In this document: piece after piece, positions 49,276 through 60,960 of the stretch
Layout: each line of letters starts with the position of its first letter
Position numbering within the stretch: the stretch's first letter is position 1
Assembly (NCBI GenBank): GCA_030068075.1
Contig: CM057836.1
Location: 73,197,788-73,261,787, forward strand
Origin: Paguma larvata
Lineage: Eukaryota > Chordata > Mammalia > Carnivora > Viverridae
Reading direction: 5' to 3'
Length of the DNA stretch: 64,000 nt
Made by a program: the position numbers and the translations under genes
The notes under the pieces: model-generated
Databases searched by the model: none
What the model saw: the letters and a program-made list of their open reading frames with translations, nothing else
What the model was told of the DNA's origin: nothing

Positions 49276-52244
49276 GGAGCCAGGCAGGGGGCTGACGCAC
49301 TTGGGGAAGGGGGGGCGCGGATGGCGGATGGGGCAGACGCACTGGGGAGGCTGTGGATGGGGACACGGATGGGGTGCTGGCTCCCCTGCTACAGGGGCCT
49401 GTCATGGGGAGCTCTGGCCACAGATAGAGGGAGCAACTGGGCAGGGCTCTTGAGAAAGACAGGAGAGGGAAGGGCAGGAAAAGGGGAAAGAGGAAGATGA
49501 AGAGGGAGGGGACTCGGGAGAAGAAAAGAAGGAACTAGAAGGAGGAAGATGGAGGACATTGGCAGGAATGCCCTGGGAAGGGCTTCCAGTTCCTGAAAGG
49601 AGAATTCCACTTGTGCCCTGAGGAAAAGAAAAAGGGTCTCAGCCGGCGGCACCCCAATGTCGGGGCACCCCTCTTCCAATCCCAGCCATGACAAAGGCGC
49701 CCGGACCTACAAGTGCACCCCGCGCGCCACTCCCAAGGTCTGGTACACTATGGGTGGCTCGGATGAAGATCGCTCTGAATCTCAGGCTCCCCCCACGGAG
49801 ACAACGTGGTGTAATTGTGGAGGTCCCCGCCACGTTAAATCTCTCCCACACTTTCAGCTTCCGGATTTCAGGTTCATGATTTTTTTTTTTAATTCTTTAT
49901 AGATTTTTGTGGGTCTGTTCAGAAAAATGTTTTCCTAAGGGGACTGCTTGGATCAGAGCCCAGGGAGAGGAAGTCTGCCTTCTTCAGGAGTGACCGTGTT
50001 GAAGAACCCACGTGGGAGAAAGCGGGGCTGTGTTCCGGAAAGCGGTGGGTTACCTCCACGCTTGGAAGGAATGCTGAGCTGGTGGTTACATGTGACTTAA
50101 ATCGGGATAGCTCGATGCCACCGACTGACGCCTTACAGAAATGATCGTAGAATGCATGATATTTACAGCCAGGGAGACAGAATAGGAAATCGACAAGGAG
50201 TTGGAAGGCAAGGTCTGATATTTAGCTTCAACCTCTGCCTTCAATAAAATAAGATTCAACAAAGACCTGTAAGTACAAGGATCTTGTTTATGGGAACAGA
50301 CAGGATGGGTTATAAAACCGAAGGGGCAGGAAAGGAAAACGGAGACCGCACAGCCATTGTGAATAGAGACTTGGACGCACTGAGTGGCTCTAGAGACCCA
50401 CCCGGGGCAGTTCTGCTGGGCAAATCTTAAGGGAGAGAAGTTGTCTGGAGCCGGGGAACGCCGCGGACCCCTGGGAGACAGGCGGCACCCTCGCTCTCTT
50501 TCCAGAAGTCAGTCCCACTGGCTGGGGAGTACCTAGTCCGAGGGCACAACACGCCCTTCTGCTCCAGGCGCCTCCCCTCACCTCTGGGAGGCCTCAGTCC
50601 AGCCGCCCTCTGCCTCTAAGCACCTCGAAAGTCCAGCCCATCACCCAAGCCAGCTTCCGTATGGGCTGTTTCTGGGGCCAGTTGCTCTAGGGCCTAAGCC
50701 TGTTCCTCTGGGAGCCGTGTTCTGTCTGTGATTGTTTTCCCAGTGCCGCTGCAGTGTATGCGCCCATCCGGTGGTGGGCGTATACCTGGTTTCCATGGTC
50801 ACAAGTGGGTGGGTGGGTGGGTGGGCGTGGCCAAGTCGATGACCGCCCCCCCCCCATGCTGACCGCCGCCTCCAAGGGCTTATGTGCTGTGGCAGGGTGG
50901 GAAGGCCAGCGGCAGGGAGAGGACAGACAGGATGCGGAGTCCCGGGTGCCCCAGTAAAAGGAGCAACAGCAGGGCACGGGCCGGACGACGTCTCTAAACT
51001 TTATGAGACGCTTCCGGCTCGGCATCTAACCGGATCACCACGACCTCTAGCAGATAACGGTTACCACCCACACACGGAGGAGGGACGCAAGAGCCCAGAT
51101 TGGTGCGAAGACATGACCGAGGTCACAAGGCCCGAATTTTCCCCCTACAGAATGTTCCCTCCTCGAGGAATTGCAACCCCAGCGATGCCCCTGCGGATAG
51201 AAATCGCCTGAGGGTCTTGTTCAATGCAGGTTGGGCCTGAACCTAGGACTGCAGACCCCAGAAGCCCCCAGGCGAGGCCAGTGCCGTGCAGACCTCACAC
51301 GCGTGCACTTTGAGGGGCTCGGTCCTGGTGCAGTGTTTTCCCATCTTGCTTGTCCCTAAGAAAGCACATGGAGAACAGTGGGGATTTGGACTCACTAGGG
51401 ACTCAGGATTGTGACCCTTGACAAGAGCCTCGGGTGCCCCCAAACGTGCAGGACGGTTTGGGAAATGCTGTCCCAGAAGTGTGGGAAGGGCGCGGCCACA
51501 GCCGAGAGGCTTTGGTAGGGCGCCAGAGGCAGGGACTTCTTTGTGGGGCTCCCATGTGTCCCAGGTGCCCTTTCTCCAGCAGGAGAAGGCCCGCCCTTGG
51601 CCTTGGCATTGCTTTGGTGTTCGGTCTTGGGCAAGCTCCTTCCCGTCTCTCCGCCTCTACTTTGTCATCTGTAATACGGGAACACATGGCTGAAGCCTGG
51701 GGCACGTGGCAGATAAGACAGAGGGAGGCACCAGTGGAAGGGGGATGTCGGAGAAGCAGCCAGGGACGAGGCGGTGTCCATCTTGCCAGGGCAGAGAGGT
51801 GGGCATAGAGGAACAACAGTACGAAGAGAAAGGAGAGGACGCCATTGTTGTTCTGGGTGCAGAAGGGCATAGGTGGACCGGGTACTTCAGCGAGACATCA
51901 CCTCTAGACCACTGGCCTTCCCAGCCCCCACTGCACTCACTCCCACAAGCCTTGTTTTGCCGCCAGTCCCGGGGACGGGGGTGCCCGCCCCCTCTTTCTC
52001 TGGCCCTGATCTGTCAGCCCTTCCTACTTGCAAGCTCCCTGGTTGCTTCCTTACCTCTGACCCCAGAGAATCCTCCCGTCGGCCCTGGACTATCCTGCCC
52101 TGCCCAGGCAATCCTCACCCCCACTCTTTTGGGGGTCTCTCTCCAGGTTCAGCCTGGTCCTCCCTGGGTTACCTACTGGTTTCTCTAGGCAAATTCTGTG
52201 GCCCTCTGCTAGTGCCTGGGTTCTAGGTCCATGGTCCTGAACTG
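49276..52244. other. Unique intergenic DNA with small ancient repeat pieces
   Basis: No gene recognised. GGGT repeats at about 50806-50824. MER5-like piece near 51190-51245 (atagaaatcgcctgagggtc). Sense MIR piece near 51600-51690 (tcggtcttgggcaagctcct). GC-rich frames have no domain features. Confidence 0.4.
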
Positions 52245-53266
52245 GGGCTTACCGCTCACTCACACACGGATTCAACAGATACGAGCCAGGCTTTGTGTTA
52301 GGTGCTGTGGGCAATCCAAAAGGGGGACTAAGCCATGTACCCAAATCCCTGTAAGGCCAGGGAGAGTGTGGCTGTGGCTCTCTGATGGCCAAGGTGTCTC
52401 AGCGAAGGTGCCTTGTTCCTCTAGCACTTTCTGCACCACGTGTAACTCCATAGCCTGAGTAAGTCCCTCCTGCTGCTCTTTGAACAAAGCCTCTGCCTGC
52501 AGACCTCCAGACCGCACAGCCTGACTCAGGGCTCAGGTTACCACCCCACCCTGTCTCCGAGCTGTTCTCCTGTGACTCAGGCACCCAGATCTTCCAGAAG
52601 AGTGCGGTTCCAGACTCCTCTCACCCAAGTTTTAATGTTATAATACCTTAAACAAATATCGCAAACGACACAGCCCAAGTTCTCACGGAGCGCCGGGGGC
52701 CAAGGGGAGTGTGTCTTCATTCTACTCGTCTCTGATGGAGCCCCCGGGAAAGGAACTCGACAGGATTAACCTGAAGCCAGGCCTGCAGGGAGCCTGCTTT
52801 CGTGATCGAAATCCTCACCCTCTTGCAAGGTGACTTCGGATGATGGAGGAGACCGGCAAGCTCCACGATTCTCCCGGCCCCTCAGTGTCCTCGACTGTGA
52901 GGTGGGGGAAAATTGCTCATGGCCCAGAATGCTGAGCGGCTTAAAAGAAAAGAAAGAACCCAGGGCACATCCTGCTGCCTAACAGTCAACTCGGGCTCTT
53001 TTCTTCCTCCTTCGGCACTGTGTCTCCCGTCAAGGGTTAAAGCTTCAAGCGCATGGTTGTGGCTTTATGGTAGAAATGGACTGTGTCCTGGGGCACCCGG
53101 GGGTGGGGGGGGAGACTAGTGGGCATCTGGCTGTCCCCAACCTGACCCGGAGGGAGGAGTCCTGCATTTCCCTGGGTCTCGGGAAAGAGGGAAGGCCGGC
53201 ACCAAGGGTGGAGTCCCACTCTTGGTGGGGAACGCAATTAAAACCGCAATTAAAACCGAGAGCTGT
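52245..53266. other. Intergenic DNA with L2/MIR fragments
   Basis: L2-type antisense piece at about 52255-52330 (ggattcaacagatacgagcc, ggctttgtgttaggtgctg). MIR-like sense piece near 52830-52960. No gene recognised. Confidence 0.4.
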
Positions 53267-53480
53267 GGGGTGCCTGGGTGGTTCAGCTGATTGAGCATCC
53301 GGTTTCAGCTCAGGTCATGATCTCTCTCTCGGTTTGTAAGTTTCAGCCCCGCTTTGGGCTCTTGCGGACAGCCTGACAGCGCAGAGCCCGCTTCAGATCC
53401 TCTGTCCCCCTCTCTCTCTGCCCCTCCCCTGCTTGCGCGCTCTCTCTCTCAAAACATAAAGAAAACATTTAAAAATGCAT
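53267..53480 (+). mobile_element. SINEC, sense
   Basis: ggggtgcctgggtggttcag head, CT-rich region and AAAACATAAAGAAAACATTT tail. Confidence 0.94.
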
Positions 53481-53524
53481 AAAAACAAATTTTTACAAAA
53501 TGGGAGTCGAAAGTCCTCCTTCCA

Positions 53525-53672
53525 AGAAAAAAAATTTGTAACTGTGCCTGGGAACGGATGTTAACTAGACACATTGTGAGCATTTCGCAATGTACACAAA
53601 TATTGAATCATTATGTTGTGCGCCTGAAACTAATATAATGTTATTTGTCAGTTACACTTCGGTAAAAAATAT
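53525..53672 (+). mobile_element. LINE-1 3' UTR fragment
   Basis: 'tgtgagcatttcgcaatgta', 'ttatgttgtgcgcctgaaac', 'gtcagttacacttcggtaaa' match an L1 3' end in sense orientation. Confidence 0.75.
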
Positions 53673-54281
53673 GAGGAGAGCTGGCCCCACCCAAGGGGTC
53701 AGTTTAGCAGCTGAGTTAGGGTTCTGATCTCTGCAGAATGATAGTCATACTTGGAAAAGACCTTTATTGATTTATGAATTTTAGAGCTTCTCGAAGGAAG
53801 CCCCTGCTTTCCACTGAAGGCAAAGCCTGCGTCTTCAGCTTGGCCACGCGGCGAATGGAAGAGGGGGCAGGCACGGCGAGCAGGGGTACAGAAACCTGCA
53901 GGGAGTGGGGAGAATGCCCAGCTGCCTGCCCTCATCCGGGGCTGGCCCGCCAGCCGTCCCCACCTCACCAGTACGCTGGCTCCGAGCTCCCGCAGATACC
54001 CTGTCTCTTGTCCTAGCACGATCCGGGCCCCATTTCCTCTTTTCATCCAGGATCAAGTTCAAACGGTTCTAAACAAACATATTGGGAAATAACAGGGCGT
54101 GCTGGGTGTTGGGGGGGGGAGGACCCTGAAGACGACAACGGCCCAGTACACTCAGTCCAGATGACTTCTCTTTCTAAAGCTAAAATACAAGTCACTGGCA
54201 GGCTGGGTGGCCCCATGCATGCATGGGGGGTGGGGGGCACTCCGCCTTTCCTCAATTCTCCCTGGGGAAGGGGTTAAACCC
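53673..54281. other. Unique intergenic DNA
   Basis: Nothing recognised. G-rich runs near 54110 and 54226. Confidence 0.4.
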
Positions 54282-54706
54282 CCTTTCAGCAACCGATAAA
54301 TAAACAAAATGATGTGGTATGTCCAAGGACATTTTTCAGCCATAAAAAAGAACGAAGTATGATACATGCTATAAAATGAATGAATTTTGAAAGTATTATG
54401 CTGAGTGGCACATACAAAAAAGGCCACTATTATTGAGAATGTCCAGAATCAGTACATCCATAGAGACAGACCTAGATCAGTGACTGCCCGGGGTTGGGGG
54501 GGGGGCGGGGAGAGGACCATGGGTGCAACTGCTTCATGGGTATGCATTTCCTTATGGAGTGATGAGAATATTCTAGAACCGGACAGTGGCGATGGCTGCC
54601 CATTGTGAAGGTACCAAATGCCAATGAACTGTACACTTTAAAATGGTTAAAACGGTGAATTTTATGTTACGTGTCTTTGGCCACAATTTTCTGAAAAAAA
54701 AACAAA
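54282..54706 (+). mobile_element. LINE-1 3' end (older type)
   Basis: 'tttttcagccataaaaaaga', 'gtattatgctgagtggcaca', 'tgtacactttaaaatggtta' and 'aacggtgaattttatgttac' in sense L1 order. Dead. Confidence 0.88.
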
Positions 54707-55779
54707 ACCTTTTCAAGCCTTGAGTATTTCCTCTTCCAGTTCCCATCCTTCTGACGCTTTCCCCAATTTAAGGAGAAGAGCCCACTTGAGTGAAAGAGGA
54801 AATTTTTTATTTCCGTTAGTGTTGGCAGGGGGGAGGGGGGGGAGGGGGCTGTCCACTGGCCAAAGGATGGTCCCATGGGCCTTGTCTGAGACTGTGAGTG
54901 TCACTCTTACACCTACCATCTTGGAAGAATGGGAAGAAAGACCCGGCCTCTTGTCCGTGCCAAGCCTTCGTCCTCACCCACCCCCTTGCCCAGCCCACCG
55001 CTGTTTCACCAGCACTGAGCTTATCAGGTGGTCCCCAGCCAGGGCACAGACGAGGCTGACCCCCCCTTGTCTTCAGCCCATTTCCCTCCCGATACTCTGG
55101 TTCCTGTCACAGAAGAGCCGGCAGGATGGAGCCCTGGCTCAGGGGATCCCACAACTGTGGGGACGATCACCTATATAAGAACGCGCCACAGGGCTGGGCT
55201 GGACAGAACCCAGCCTCCTTCATGCTGACGGGCCCCGCTGCTGGAGGCAGGGGGCCTGGATCTCCTCCCTCCTTGAAGACAACCTGGAACTTCATGAGAC
55301 ACCCCACTCAGTTGGTGGCGGACCAAACTTGGTCTGGGAGCCAGCCAGCCCAAACCACCATGACGTGTCCCGTAGAAGCCTACCCAGGGCTTGGAAGTGC
55401 CAAGGAGGAGAAACGGTGTTTGGAGACAGGGGGCTGGGCCTGGGCGGTCCTCCGGCTGGATGGCAGGAAGACATCTAGAAAGATAAGTTTTCCCAGGAGG
55501 CTCTGTGGCTCCTCTCACCCCAAGATTTATCTGCCGTCTCCAGCTTGGGTAGAGATCAAGACCCTCGCCGCTGGGGCTGTCCAGGACGCCACCGGCTTTG
55601 CTGGGCTGGCCCTGTGACTCTGTTCACCCTTCGTGGTTTATCCACTTCCATGATTCGTGTGCCAACTCTTCCAACTTCCTCTCCTACCATGAACGTCTTT
55701 ATCCTTAGAGTATACCCGCTCAACCCAATGGACCGAAATCCCTCTCCCAGAACCTTTGGGGGTAACATACGTTTGGGAA
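54707..55779. other. Unique intergenic DNA with a G-rich run
   Basis: No gene recognised. gggggag repeats at 54826-54849 could form a G-quadruplex. Confidence 0.4.
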
Positions 55780-55990
55780 TTCAGAATTCCGGAGGTCTCA
55801 GGAAGGTATATTCAAATGGCGTCCATATTACATGTTACCAAATACCACCCTCGAGGGTACAAAGCGCTACCTCGAGGGTAATCGAGCGCTTTAATATTTC
55901 CACAGCGAACCATCTGAGAGCCGCGCCAAGCGGGATAAATGAGGGCTAAAAATAGCCTCGCATCAGTTTAGCTCAGGTTTCGCTGCCAGA
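55780..55990. promoter_or_regulatory. Candidate enhancer with E-box, MEF2 and SIX/MEF3 sites
   Basis: E-box CATCTG at 55911-55916, an exact MEF2 consensus CTAAAAATAG at 55946-55955 and an exact SIX (MEF3) site TCAGGTTTC at 55973-55981 lie within 71 bp. Upstream, CTCGAGGGTA is repeated at 55850 and 55871, and AAAGCGCT/AGCGCTTT forms an inverted repeat (55861/55885). Unique DNA. The combination resembles muscle regulatory modules. Function is inferred. Confidence 0.45.
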
Positions 55991-56225
55991 TAGTTTTGGC
56001 AGCGAATGTAACAAACAAACACGCTGGATATAACAAACAAACATTTCAGAATGCTGGATTTGTGGAGAAGAGACTGTGGATCAGTATTGATGCTGCAGAA
56101 GAGAGAACAAGGCAAGCAAACTATCCTTAAGAAAATAAAAGGAAAGGGCTCCTCCCGCCCACCTTTCTACCACCAACCTCCCCTCTGAAATCGCCTGGCA
56201 TCGGAGCCTCCTTTAAAGGAGTGTT
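55991..56225. other. Unique intergenic DNA
   Basis: Short direct repeat of aacaaacaaaca type (56010-56045), otherwise nothing recognised. Confidence 0.4.
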
Positions 56226-56449
56226 TGGGGGGCGCCTGGGTGGCTCAGTCGGTTAAGCAGCCGACTTCGGCTCAGGTCACGATCTCACGGTCTGTGAGTT
56301 CGAGCCCTGCATCGGGCTCTGTGCTGATGGCTCAAAGCCTGGAGCCTGTTTTCAGATTCTGCCCCTCCCCTGCTCACGCTCTGTCTCTATGTCTCTCAAA
56401 AATAAATAAATGCTTATTTAGGAAGGAAACTTTAAAAAAATAATAAAAG
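56226..56449 (+). mobile_element. SINEC, sense
   Basis: TAAAGGAGTGTT duplication at 56214-56225 and 56450-56461. ggcgcctgggtggctcagtc head. Confidence 0.96.
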
Positions 56450-57099
56450 TAAAGGAGTGTTAGGGACTCTGTAGAGTTATGGGCCACTTCACTAGCTGTG
56501 TGCTTAAGGCCAGAGACTAAACCACCCTAAAAGTCTTGGTCTCCTGATCTCTTTAAATGGGAAAGAGATTCCAAAAGTTCCCTTTACCTCTGACATTTTA
56601 CCCTTCCCCTCAATACATGAGCCACAGCCGGCCATACTGTTCAGACAGAGGCAAAGTCTTCACCATCAAGAGCATCACAAGGAGCACCCCCAAAAAACAG
56701 CTCCGCACCCAGTGCCTCTCCCTCATGAGCAGAGGGAGAAAGTGGGTGCTAGGTAGGGGTGGCTTCCTGCCGGGCAGACCGTCAGGGCGAAAGCAGAGCC
56801 CCACGCCTCACCGGTAAGAGACCCGGAAACACGCGCAGGAGAAAGCAAGCCCTAGCAGGAGACGCCTATTGCCAAGTTCAGGTGGATGGCTCCGGGATTA
56901 AATCGTGAAGCAAAAGATAGGCGCGAGAAAGGTTAACCCAAACCGCACAGATCAGCGCGGAGATTCCTCACCGACGCAAGACCGTGGGTTTGGGTATAAA
57001 ACAGGGCTTGGGTCGCTGCAGACCCCTTTAAGAGTAGCACACGGCTACCCTGGGGTCAGAGGTGCTGGGGAAACCAAGCGGCCGGGCGAATCCCTCTTG
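56450..57099. other. Unique intergenic DNA
   Basis: No gene recognised. Composition becomes CpG-richer toward the island on the right. Confidence 0.45.
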
Positions 57100-58230
57100 C
57101 CTGTGGCCTGAACGTCCTGACCCCGCGGCCGGCGCAGAGGACTAGGCCGCTGCGCGCCGCCGCCGCAAGGTGGCAGCAAAAACCCGCCAATGGCTTGCGG
57201 CGCGCTGCCTCCCGCCTCGGACCTGGTTTTACTTTTTGCTTGGGTTTGCACCGGGAGAGCAGAAGGGGTAACCCTTCAGGTGGAGCAGAGGACTGTGCGC
57301 CCTGGCCAGGCTCTCCCCGAGCCTTCTTTGGGTATCATAAAGCCTCCTAACGGAGTGTCTGGAAATTTCTTGAGAGACTGGTGGAACGCAGACTCCCTGG
57401 CCCACTCCCCCCTTCCTTACCGCTCTGGGGAGTGGGGGGGGGAGTGGAGCCGGTTCCCCCCCCCATCCCTGCTCCCTCTGCGGACAGGGCCAAGTCCAAG
57501 AATAGAGCTTTCCCGCTCACAGCTCAGGCGGGAACGTAAGAGCGAGTCTGGAAGCTGAGGCTTCCGAGTCCTTGCTCCCTGACACTGTCACGCCCAGCCA
57601 CCCACCCTCGACAGACACGTGCGGGCGCCGACACCCACTCGCACAAACTCGCCCTGAGCCCGAGGAACAGACTGCGAGGCCGCGAGGCGCAGTGGCGGAA
57701 CCTGAGTTGGTCTTCGACTCCTTGCATTCCTCTGGGTCTCTAAACCCCGGGTTCGAGGCCAATAACGAGCGGCTAAGCTGCTTCCAAGCACCTCCTCCGC
57801 GTCGAAGCGCCGCTACGGCCAGGAAAGCCTGCCTTCGCGTCCCAGTGGCTCAAACCGAAGACCCCGGCGCCGGGCTGCGGGGCCTCCCCGGAGCCCGCCT
57901 GGAGGAGGACCCGCGGAAACGGTTTGCAGGAGGGTGCGCGCGTAAAGGAGCGCAGGGTCCGTGGCGCTGAGACCAAGACTCTTCGGGCGCGGAGAGGCGC
58001 GAGTCCGGGGTGGCCGGCTTCATCTCCAACCCTCCGGGACCCCTCGCGCAGGTCCCGCTCCCATTCCCCTAGGGTGCTGGTCTCTCGGGTCACTCCAACT
58101 GCTCCTCGAGGACCCTTCTGGCCTGGGGCCTGCGACTCCAGCTTTCCTCCGTCCTCCCGTTCCCCAACGCCCACTCGGAGAGGGTGTCACTGCGCAGCGG
58201 AACTAAAGCAGGAAGTGGTGGGCACGGGAA
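57100..58230. promoter_or_regulatory. Orphan CpG island
   Basis: Sustained CpG density (cgcggccggcgcagagga, gcgcgccgccgccgcaagg, gcgaggccgcgaggcgcagt) far from any recognised exon. It could be an enhancer-type island of the SIX3 domain or the promoter of an unannotated non-coding RNA. Includes the CTCF motif at 57163. Open frames over it lack domains. Confidence 0.6.
57163..57176 (+). promoter_or_regulatory. Strong CTCF-like motif (forward)
   Basis: CCGCAAGGTGGCAG fits the CTCF core at every position. It faces the expected SIX3 side and is opposite in orientation to the motifs at 34259 and 47984. Confidence 0.55.
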
Positions 58231-58519
58231 GAGACCGGGCCATCCTGGACTCCTTCCTGGGTAGGGGATGGGTTTCCCAACGAGGTGCGCCAGTCCAGCT
58301 GGCTCTCGGGATCCACCCACAGACTCCTCTAAGGAACCTTGTGAACCACATGAGAGGCTAAAGGGCATGATGCTTCCGGAGAAACTGGGGGCCAGAAGAT
58401 GAGATCTAGGACCAAGTCACAGATCCATTAAAAAAGGAGCGAACACTGAAATCATGTCAAGAGGGACATGAACGCCACCTGATGGAATCCTTCCCCATTT
58501 CTCCTAGAGAACGTCTTTA
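58231..58519. other. Unique DNA between CpG island and L2
   Basis: No gene recognised. Holds the weaker CTCF-like motif. Confidence 0.4.
58472..58485 (-). promoter_or_regulatory. CTCF-like motif (reverse), weaker
   Basis: The minus strand reads CCATCAGGTGGCGT, with two mismatches to the core pattern. It lies just past the orphan CpG island. Confidence 0.3.
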
Positions 58520-59340
58520 ACTGGTTCTGCAGCCTTAGCTCAAGCCCCCCTCACTTCTTGCCTGCTCATTGGAAATAGCCTCCTAACCCGCCTTCTGGCC
58601 ACAGCCTCACTCCCTCCAACCAAATTTCTGAAGCCGATCTCTGGGTATGACCACTTTAGCTCTCCACAAAGTTGCATTTGGCTCCCCCACGCCCATCCGA
58701 TCAAGGCCACGAGACTTGCCTGACCTTGTAACTGACCCCCACTCACCCTTCTCTCAGATTTGATTACAAGTCTACTTATGCACCCGGGTGGCAGCCACAC
58801 TGCTCTGCTCTGGAACCCAAACCTTCTCCCTGCCTTTGCCCCCTCTGTTCCAGCCTGGAATTTCCTCCAAGCCACCCAAGTCATCTTTCTGGTCAAAGCC
58901 ACCTCTTTGAGAAGCCCATCCTGTTTCTATCCCCAACATTGTCATTAATCTTGAAGTCTCCTGGGGCGCCTGGGTGGCTCAGTTGGTTAAGCATCTGACT
59001 TCAGCTCAGGTTGTGATCTCATGGTCTGTGAGTTCAAGCCCCGCGCCGGACTCTTTGCTGGCGGTTCAGAGCCTGAAGCTGCTTCCGATTCTGTGTCTCC
59101 CTCTCTCTCTGCCCTTCCCCTGCTCACACTCTGTCTCTATGTCTCTCAAAAATAAATAAATGTTAAAAGAATTTTTTAAAAATCTTGAAGTCTCCGCTCT
59201 GCAGAACGCTGTACGCAGCTATGCTGGGTTTGTTTGTTTTTCAGTAATGACTTTGACCACCCACTGGGCTATGAGTAGCTTGAAAGCAAGGCTTAACTGT
59301 GCTTGTCCCTACACCCTCAGGTCTTATTTGTGGACTAAGT
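58520..59340 (+). repeat. L2 LINE 3' part, split by a SINE
   Basis: L2-type sense sequence ('cctgcctttgccccctctgt', 'gaagcccatcctgtttctat') resumes after the SINE with 'atgagtagcttgaaagcaag' and aggcttaactgtgcttgtcc. Diverged and inactive. Confidence 0.65.
58962..59180 (+). mobile_element. SINEC, sense, inside L2
   Basis: Perfect 15-bp duplication AATCTTGAAGTCTCC at 58947-58961 and 59181-59195. Last SINE before the right end of the window. Confidence 0.97.
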
Positions 59341-60214
59341 TGGATGTGTCCACACCCACAAGCGCACATCTGTCTGGACACTGTCCCCTCCCCCCTCAGG
59401 CACATCTGCAGGTAGATGTGTCCAGAGGTCGTGAAATAAATATTTCTCTTGCATCTCATGGGAGTCTGTACAACAGTCTCACTGAACACTCAGCGAAATT
59501 CACACATACACACACTTCACCCTCAAATACACACCATGGAGTCCCCTACGCAACACTGTGAAGCGTTGGTGGTTCAAAGCCAGCTCAGTCCAATCTGGGA
59601 CAGGAGCCGGCTGAAATCTCTGCGCATCCTCTGGGCTTCAGAAGGAATGCCGGTGTGGAGCCCCCTGTGCGGGACCTGTCTCAGGGCCAGTCCCTGTAGG
59701 AGGTGCGTTTTGGTTGGGGCTACCTTCCTGCAAAGTCCAAGCGCAGGAGCCCAGACCGGCAGAGCCTGAGGCGGCTGCTCCCCGCCCTTTCCCACTCCCT
59801 TCTCTCGAATGTGCCTCGCCTTGCACTCTCAAAAAAGGATCTTAAGATTAAATATTTCCTCTGCTACCGGGAGCCCACGGGCCAGCAAGAATGATTGGAA
59901 GAGGGGCACTGGGCGCACAGGTATGGCGGAGTAGATGAGGGGAGGGGCTGGCTGTGTGACAGTGGCCAAGTCATAGCCCTCTCTGAGCTTCACTTCCCGT
60001 ATAATCAGAGCCTCCAAAAGCTCAGAGGCGTCAGTGGTGGCCGTGGTCTGGATTCCATACGCCCACCAGTGTACTTGTGTCTGTCTGTCCGTCCTTCCTC
60101 CCAGCCTGGCCCGGGGCCAGGTGGAGCCAGCGCGTCTGGACCGGGTGGGGGCAGGCAGGAGGCAGCGGCCGGGTCAGACTGCAGAGCCAGAGGCGCGCAC
60201 GTCCGACCTTAGCA
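59341..60214. other. Unique intergenic DNA
   Basis: A sense MIR-like piece may lie at about 59955-60040 (ggccaagtcatagccctctc). No gene recognised. Confidence 0.4.
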
Positions 60215-60320
60215 GGGCGCTCAGTCATTAAGAGGCCCTGCTAAGAATTTCTGTTTAATAATGGTCGCAAATTAGTTATAATGGTAAATAGTTATCTCGA
60301 AATTCAGCAAACTAAAAGCC
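60215..60320. promoter_or_regulatory. Candidate AT-rich element beside a CpG island
   Basis: Dense homeodomain-type words (gtcattaag, tttaataatgg, aaattagttataatgg) in about 90 bp, ending abruptly at a CpG island. Unique sequence. Enhancer or silencer function is inference. Confidence 0.4.
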
Positions 60321-60960
60321 AGTGCCGTCCTGGAAGGGCTCCAGGCCGCCCCCGGGCCCGGGCCCGGCTATCCCCTGGGGGCGGCCCAGCCCCGCGGGGA
60401 TCCCGGTGCGCCAAGGCTGAGCGGCCAGAGGAGCCGGGAGCCGGGCCGGGGGAGGCGGGGGCGCGGCCACAGCGCCTCCCAGCGGCCAGAAGGAAGAAAG
60501 ACGGAGTCGGAGCCTGCGAAGCGGGGACAAAGGCTCGGCGCGAGAGCGCCGTGGAGACCGGGGGGCGGAGCGGGGCCTCGGGAAGCGCAGCCCCGCAGAG
60601 CAGAGTCGGCCTCCTCCGGGACCCCCGCCCCAGGGGCCTGCCTCCCACACACGCGGCCCGGCTCCCGCTCACCTCCGGGCCTTGCCACCGCCCCTCGGAC
60701 ATGTTTACTTAGGTTCCCGGACCGCGCACACTCTCCGGCCTTCACCTCCAGGGTTCCACGATCTCAGCCCTGGCCCCCGAGCCTCACCTCTTCCAAGGGG
60801 GGGAGAAGAGCAGCCGGTGTTTCCTGACCCATAGCGACCCCAGCCCTACCGCCGCATCCATCCTGCGGCAGAGAGGCTCTCCCCCGCCCCCACCCCCCGC
60901 CCCGCGCGGGGCCAGCCCGGCCAGAGGCGATAACAGGCCACGCAGAGGTGGCTTTTCCCC
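60321..60960. promoter_or_regulatory. Second orphan CpG island
   Basis: CpG-dense (ccgcccccgggcccgggccc, gggggcgcggccacagcgcc) without a recognised exon. Together with 57.1-58.2 kb it suggests a Polycomb-type or enhancer domain toward SIX3. Confidence 0.55.

Noticed and set aside
24461..59180. tRNA-like sequences in many places
   Set aside because: They are the heads of SINEC retroposons derived from tRNA-Lys, with tails and target-site duplications, not functional tRNA genes.
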